Shown piece by piece: positions 60,519-64,000 of a stretch of 64,000 nucleotides of DNA. Position numbers and translations under genes: made by a program. Position 1 is the stretch's first letter. Each line of letters starts with the position of its first letter. The stretch covers positions 1 to 64,000 of the forward strand of contig NZ_BNCG01000007.1 of the NCBI RefSeq assembly GCF_014656355.1, read 5' to 3'. Origin of the DNA: Camelimonas fluminis (GTDB lineage Bacteria; Pseudomonadota; Alphaproteobacteria; Rhizobiales; Beijerinckiaceae). The notes beneath the pieces were generated by a model that searched no databases, was not told the DNA's origin, and worked only from the letters and a program-made list of their open reading frames with translations.

Positions 60519-61970
60519 TCAGTCCCGCCCCCGCGCCGGGCCTGCATCGCGGCCGCCGCCGGCCCAGGAGGCCAGCCCCACGGCTGCGCTTCCCGACGGA
60601 GGGGCCCGCCCCTCCAACAGCAAGGTCCGCTCCAGCAGTTGCTCATACAGCGGGCGTCCACCGATCCATTGCGCCGTCAGATTGGCGGTGAGACAGGCGC
60701 ACATCATGGCCAGAGTCAGCCCATAGGAGCCGGTCAGCTCCAGCGCCAGCACAACGCCAACGAGCGGGGCGCGAATCGAGGCGGTGAACAGCGCGGCCAT
60801 CGCGACCATGCCGAAGGCCAGCGGCGAGGCCCCATCGCCCAGGTCGCCGCCAAATCCGGTCTGGACAACGGCGAACTCGACCATGCAGCCGAACGCCATG
60901 CCGGAACAGACGGCCAGCGCCAGGATTGGCGCGAAAACCCCGCCTGGCGTTCCCGCCGAATAACTGCCCACCATGGTGATGAAGCGCATGACGACGAACG
61001 CCAGCAGCATTGGCAGCGCCGGCGTCTGGGCAGCCCATTTCATGATGACGGTTTCACCGCCAGTGACGGTTTGCGGCGCCACGGTCAGCAGGGCGCCGAC
61101 GCCAAGGCCGACCAGCGCCGGCCACAGGTAAGGGACGCGCCGGTTGCAGGCGGCGGCCAGATTCAGGGTCGCAAGCAGGGCGGCGTTCAGCGCCACGCCC
61201 ATGGCGCCAAGCGCGACGCCGAGCAACGCAAAGGCTGGCAGGGTGGCCAGAGGCGCCTGCTGGCCAATCATCGGAAGATCAACGCGGGTTCCGGCGATCG
61301 CCTGGGTCACGATCGTTGAGGTGACGGCCGCGGCGATCACGCCCATATAGGTGCGGAATGTATAGGGAAACTGCTTGCGGGTTTCCTCGATCACGAACAG
61401 CGCCCCGGCCAGCGGCGCGTTGAAGGCGCAGGCCAGGCCCGCCCCTGCTCCGGCGGCCAGCAGACCGCGCCGCTCTATCGTGGTGCAGCGCGTCGCGTCG
61501 GCTGCGGCGGCGGAAACCGACGCGCCAATGTGGATGGTGGGGCCCTCACGCCCGAGCACGAGGCCGGAGGAAATCGCCGCGACGCCAGCAACGAACTTCA
61601 CCGGCAGCACCAGGCGCCACCGCACCTGACGGATGCCCTGAACCGCGCCTTCCAGTTCCTGGACGCCGCTGCCGCCAGCTTCTGGCGCCAGGCGGCGCAC
61701 CAGCAACACGCTGACCACCGTCGCCAGCGTGGTCACGCCCATGGTGCACCAGATGCGCTGGTCGGGCGCAACCCGGGTCGCCAGCCATTGCGGCCAGGCG
61801 GACAGATAGTCGATGGTGAGATGGAAGCCCGAGCCGATCAGACCAATAACGGCGCCAACGAGCGCGGCGAGCGCCACAAAGAGGAACTGGTAGACCCTGG
61901 CGCCCTGCACTGACGTGGCGTCATTCAGTGATGGCGCATCCGCCTGTTGCGACGTCGCGGACCCGATCAT
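60519..61970 (-). CDS. CLC-family chloride/proton exchanger
   Basis: A 483-aa inner-membrane protein of the CLC family. The selectivity segments are GGSGVQELEGA (GSGIP variant), LGREGPTIHIGASVS, which keeps the external gating Glu of GREGP, and GTPGGVFAPILALA (GGVFxP). FNAPLAGALFVIEE contains the inner proton Glu of exchangers, so it is more likely a 2Cl-/H+ antiporter than a channel. About 12 hydrophobic helices follow the CLC pattern, and no C-terminal CBS domains are present. Such exchangers support extreme acid resistance and volume control; here it could pair functionally with the tandem HdeA-like protein, although that gene is 36 kb away. Confidence 0.93.
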   Translation of the reverse strand: MIGSATSQQADAPSLNDATSVQGARVYQFLFVALAALVGAVIGLIGSGFHLTIDYLSAWPQWLATRVAPDQRIWCTMGVTTLATVVSVLLVRRLAPEAGGSGVQELEGAVQGIRQVRWRLVLPVKFVAGVAAISSGLVLGREGPTIHIGASVSAAAADATRCTTIERRGLLAAGAGAGLACAFNAPLAGALFVIEETRKQFPYTFRTYMGVIAAAVTSTIVTQAIAGTRVDLPMIGQQAPLATLPAFALLGVALGAMGVALNAALLATLNLAAACNRRVPYLWPALVGLGVGALLTVAPQTVTGGETVIMKWAAQTPALPMLLAFVVMRFITMVGSYSAGTPGGVFAPILALAVCSGMAFGCMVEFAVVQTGFGGDLGDGASPLAFGMVAMAALFTASIRAPLVGVVLALELTGSYGLTLAMMCACLTANLTAQWIGGRPLYEQLLERTLLLEGRAPPSGSAAVGLASWAGGGRDAGPARGRD

Positions 61971-62102
61971 GAAGCCTGACGCCTCCCCTGAAACAGAATC
62001 GTGGCGGTCCGCCCCGCCACGCCTATCATGACCGGCGGCGGAGCGTCCCTTCTTCGATGATCTGAAGCTGTCGCTCCAGAGACCTGGCGGCCGACCTGCC
62101 GC

Positions 62103-62594
62103 TTACTTGCCGCCGAGCGCGCGCTCGACAGCGCCCGCCGCCCACTCCTCGGGCGAGATTTTGGCCGCGCGCGCCTTTTCATTGACGGCGTCGATCACCG
62201 ACGACGGCAGCGGCACGTTCAGGATGATCTCCTCGGCGCTCTCAAGCCCGTAGACCAGCGGAACGACCACGCTGGCGAAACGCTGCACGCGGCTCGCCTT
62301 CTGCTGGTTGTTCAGCATCGTGTTGGCCGCGACCACAGGGCAGTAGGCGCTGATCAGGTTATCGATCACCAGGGTGCGGTTCGCCCCGTCCTTGCGCAGC
62401 TTGTCGACGGCGGCGTTGAGGGCGTCCGGATCGTTCAGCGGGTCCTGCTTGCCAAAGTTCAGGCGCAGATCCTTCACCGCGGCCGGCTCCTCGCCCGCCT
62501 TGATCGCAGGGCATTCGAAAGCCTTGTCAGCAGCGAAGGCCGGAGCGGCGAGCATGACGGCAAGCGCGGCGGCGATGGAAAACACCTTCTTCAA
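62103..62594 (-). CDS. Small exported protein (163 aa), function unknown
   Basis: Starts at TTG (62594) because AGGAG lies 7 nt before it and the export signal KKVFSIAAALAVMLAAPAFA begins there; the frame to 62648 lacks a ribosome-binding site. The mature part of about 143 residues contains KAFECPAIKAGEEPAAVKDL, NRTLVIDNLISAYCPVVAAN and VPLPSSVIDAVNEKARAAKI, with two Cys that could pair. The C-terminus SPEEWAAGAVERALGG is a helix. No family is known to me. It lies 78 nt downstream of the choloylglycine-hydrolase-type gene and could be co-transcribed. Confidence 0.7.
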   Translation of the reverse strand: MKKVFSIAAALAVMLAAPAFAADKAFECPAIKAGEEPAAVKDLRLNFGKQDPLNDPDALNAAVDKLRKDGANRTLVIDNLISAYCPVVAANTMLNNQQKASRVQRFASVVVPLVYGLESAEEIILNVPLPSSVIDAVNEKARAAKISPEEWAAGAVERALGGK

Positions 62595-62672
62595 GATATC
62601 GTCTCCTGGTGACCCCAGGCCGCGATTCACAGCCGGGGTGATTGACAATTCTGGCTCCGCAACGGCGGTGGT

Positions 62673-63797
62673 TCAAGAATGCGGTTGCGCCACGCTGGCG
62701 GCGGCCAGGATGCGGCTCACATCGCCGGCCTGATCCACGATCTTCGCCAATGGAACAACGCGCGGCGCATCCAGGCCGGCGAGTGTCGTCAGGTCGACGC
62801 TGACGAAGTTGAGGCCATTGTAATCGCGGACGAAAAACAGCTTGCGCTCGAGGTCGCTCATGCTGGTCCAGGAGGTGAACTCCGTCGCATAGGCCTCCCC
62901 GTCCCCCGCCTTGAGGCCCTGCACCTCCAGACCGCCGCCGCCATTGGCCGAGCAATCAATGGACACGCCGCGCGGGCGGTCGAAATTGTTCATGATATGC
63001 GCCAGCGTCCGCACCGCCGCGTCGGGGTTGGCGGCCTTCTCCGTGTATTGGGCGTAATACACCGCCCGCACGAAACGTCCGACCGAGGTGCTGGAGGACG
63101 GCAGACCAGCGGTGGCGATGCCCGAATCCGGCTGTTGCGCCGCCAACGCGCCGAAGGTGGCGCTGGAACGGTCGACGTTGCTCAGGAAGGTGTAATTGTT
63201 GAGGTTGGTGAGGTGCCAGTCGAACTCCGGGCCATTGGTCATGACGCCGACCGGATTGTCGAACAGACGCATCACCCCTTTGGTGAATTCGATGACCAGC
63301 GCCGCCCCTGAGGGGTCGTGGGCGACATAGTGGAACGGCGACACGGCGCCGCCGAGCATGGCCAGCGGCTCCAGCAGCACAGGCTGGCGTTCAAGCCCGG
63401 CGCGCACCTCAGCCACCGTGGCGAAACTGCCGAGGATCCAGCCGCCCAGATCGGAAGCCGCCAGGGCGGCCTGGGTCATGTCCAGGGATTGTGCGCCGCC
63501 AGCCGAAGGATAGGACAACAGGCTGAAGCTGAGGCCCTGGTCATTCATGCCCTCGATGACCTTGAGATCATCCGGCCCCAGCGGCGCGGCGGTCGTCGGC
63601 AGCCGACCCGGCATGGTGATGGCGACGAAATCGCGCCGCCGCTCGAACGTCACCGCCGGATGCCCGGCGACTTCCGACGCGCACTGGGCGCCCTTGGGGA
63701 AGACGACAAGCTGGTATGGCAAGGCCACCGTCAGTTCGAGCGTCCGGCCGAAATAGGCCTTGCCGGCGGCGTCCTTATAGACAAGCGACGTGCACAT
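62673..63797 (-). CDS. Choloylglycine hydrolase / linear amide C-N hydrolase family (Ntn) enzyme
   Basis: A 374-aa N-terminal-nucleophile hydrolase. The sequence starts MCTSLVYKDAAGKAYFGRTL, so removal of Met exposes Cys as the nucleophile, as in bile-salt hydrolase and penicillin V acylase. FGRTLEL, the EGMNDQGLSFSLL motif, the VMTNGPEFDWHLTNLNNY segment (Asn and Asp of the oxyanion site) and VGRFVRAVYY (Arg) belong to the family. No export signal is possible with Cys at position 2, so it is cytoplasmic. Substrates of relatives include conjugated bile acids, penicillin V and N-acyl homoserine lactones. AGGGGG lies 8 nt before the ATG. Amide substrate here unknown. Confidence 0.9.
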   Translation of the reverse strand: MCTSLVYKDAAGKAYFGRTLELTVALPYQLVVFPKGAQCASEVAGHPAVTFERRRDFVAITMPGRLPTTAAPLGPDDLKVIEGMNDQGLSFSLLSYPSAGGAQSLDMTQAALAASDLGGWILGSFATVAEVRAGLERQPVLLEPLAMLGGAVSPFHYVAHDPSGAALVIEFTKGVMRLFDNPVGVMTNGPEFDWHLTNLNNYTFLSNVDRSSATFGALAAQQPDSGIATAGLPSSSTSVGRFVRAVYYAQYTEKAANPDAAVRTLAHIMNNFDRPRGVSIDCSANGGGGLEVQGLKAGDGEAYATEFTSWTSMSDLERKLFFVRDYNGLNFVSVDLTTLAGLDAPRVVPLAKIVDQAGDVSRILAAASVAQPHS

Positions 63798-63878
63798 CCA
63801 GAAATCCCCCTGTCCGGCTTCATTGCGTCAAGCGGTACATGATCCGCGAGAAAAGGAAAATGGTCATATCCGGGGCCA

Positions 63879-64000
63879 TCACCGGTGCATGAGGCCTGAC
63901 GCCGTATCGCGCGACGTCATGGCCCCCAGCACGAAGGCCAGATTGGCGGCGGCAACCAGCGAGGCGGCGTGGGCGTCAGCCTGGGCCTGACGGGCCACAA
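63879..64000 (-). CDS. 3' end of a gene cut by the window edge
   Basis: Only about 39 C-terminal codons are visible, ending with TGA at 63881-63879: QAQADAHAASLVAAANLAFV followed by LGAMTSRDTASGLMHR. The composition is helical and Ala-rich, without stop codons in the minus-strand frame up to the window edge. No family can be assigned from this piece. Confidence 0.35.
   Translation of the reverse strand, partial: VARQAQADAHAASLVAAANLAFVLGAMTSRDTASGLMHR

Noticed and set aside
1-64000. CRISPR array, insertion sequence, prophage or integrative element
   Set aside because: No regularly spaced repeats, transposase, integrase or phage structural genes are visible; only small dispersed repeats were found.

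Overview
The window is GC-rich chromosomal DNA from a proteobacterium. Gene content (many ABC binding proteins without partners, DUF1254, DUF2270, HdeA-like, SsuABC/TauD-type and RbsABC-type systems, TTG/GTG starts) fits an alphaproteobacterium, most likely Hyphomicrobiales/Rhizobiales. This is inference from content only; there is no rRNA or other marker gene to fix the taxon. I see no tRNA, rRNA, CRISPR array, insertion sequence, phage module or plasmid origin. The window looks like an accessory metabolic and transport region built from short operons that each carry their own regulator.

Layout. 0-4.4 kb: a flavin monooxygenase divergent from a TetR regulator with a palindrome between them, then a P1B-4 metal-efflux ATPase. 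4.4-11.7 kb: a probable sulfate-ester/sulfonate module on the minus strand (TauD-type dioxygenase, SsuABC-type ABC transporter, DUF2270 membrane protein, SdsA-type alkyl sulfatase), divergent from a TetR gene with an array of inverted repeats between. 11.9-24.9 kb: envelope functions (triple-repeat Gly-rich secreted protein, BASS-like carrier, DUF900 lipoprotein hydrolase, small lipoprotein, DUF1254 protein, outer-membrane beta-barrel protein, HlyD-type protein, AraC regulator, channel-like protein, frameshifted secreted protein, tandem HdeA-like protein). 25.4-34.9 kb: flavoprotein, GT4 glycosyltransferase plus gmd, YdeI-like protein, 14-TM MFS exporter, orphan LivJ-type binding protein, two unknowns.

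35.2-41.1 kb: putA, arginase and ornithine cyclodeaminase, which together convert arginine to ornithine, proline and glutamate. 41.2-44.2 kb: a membrane protein with a degenerate GGDEF domain, an MFS carrier and a VOC protein. 44.5-51.6 kb: an RbsABC-type ABC operon in which one permease is fused to a strictosidine-synthase/SMP-30-like beta-propeller and a second free propeller gene lies directly downstream. This is the most unusual locus in the window. 52.1-58.5 kb: a second orphan LivJ-type protein, an EamA exporter, a LysR-AKR-MFS cassette and an epoxide-hydrolase-like enzyme. 58.6-64 kb: a CorA-like membrane protein, a CLC H+/Cl- exchanger, a small secreted protein, a choloylglycine-hydrolase-family enzyme, and the 3' end of a gene cut by the window edge.

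Between genes there are several clear hairpin terminators, three regulator-type palindromes and a dispersed intergenic element (three copies of a 21-bp core, each followed by a different hairpin). All functions are read from motifs and context; none was confirmed by database search.
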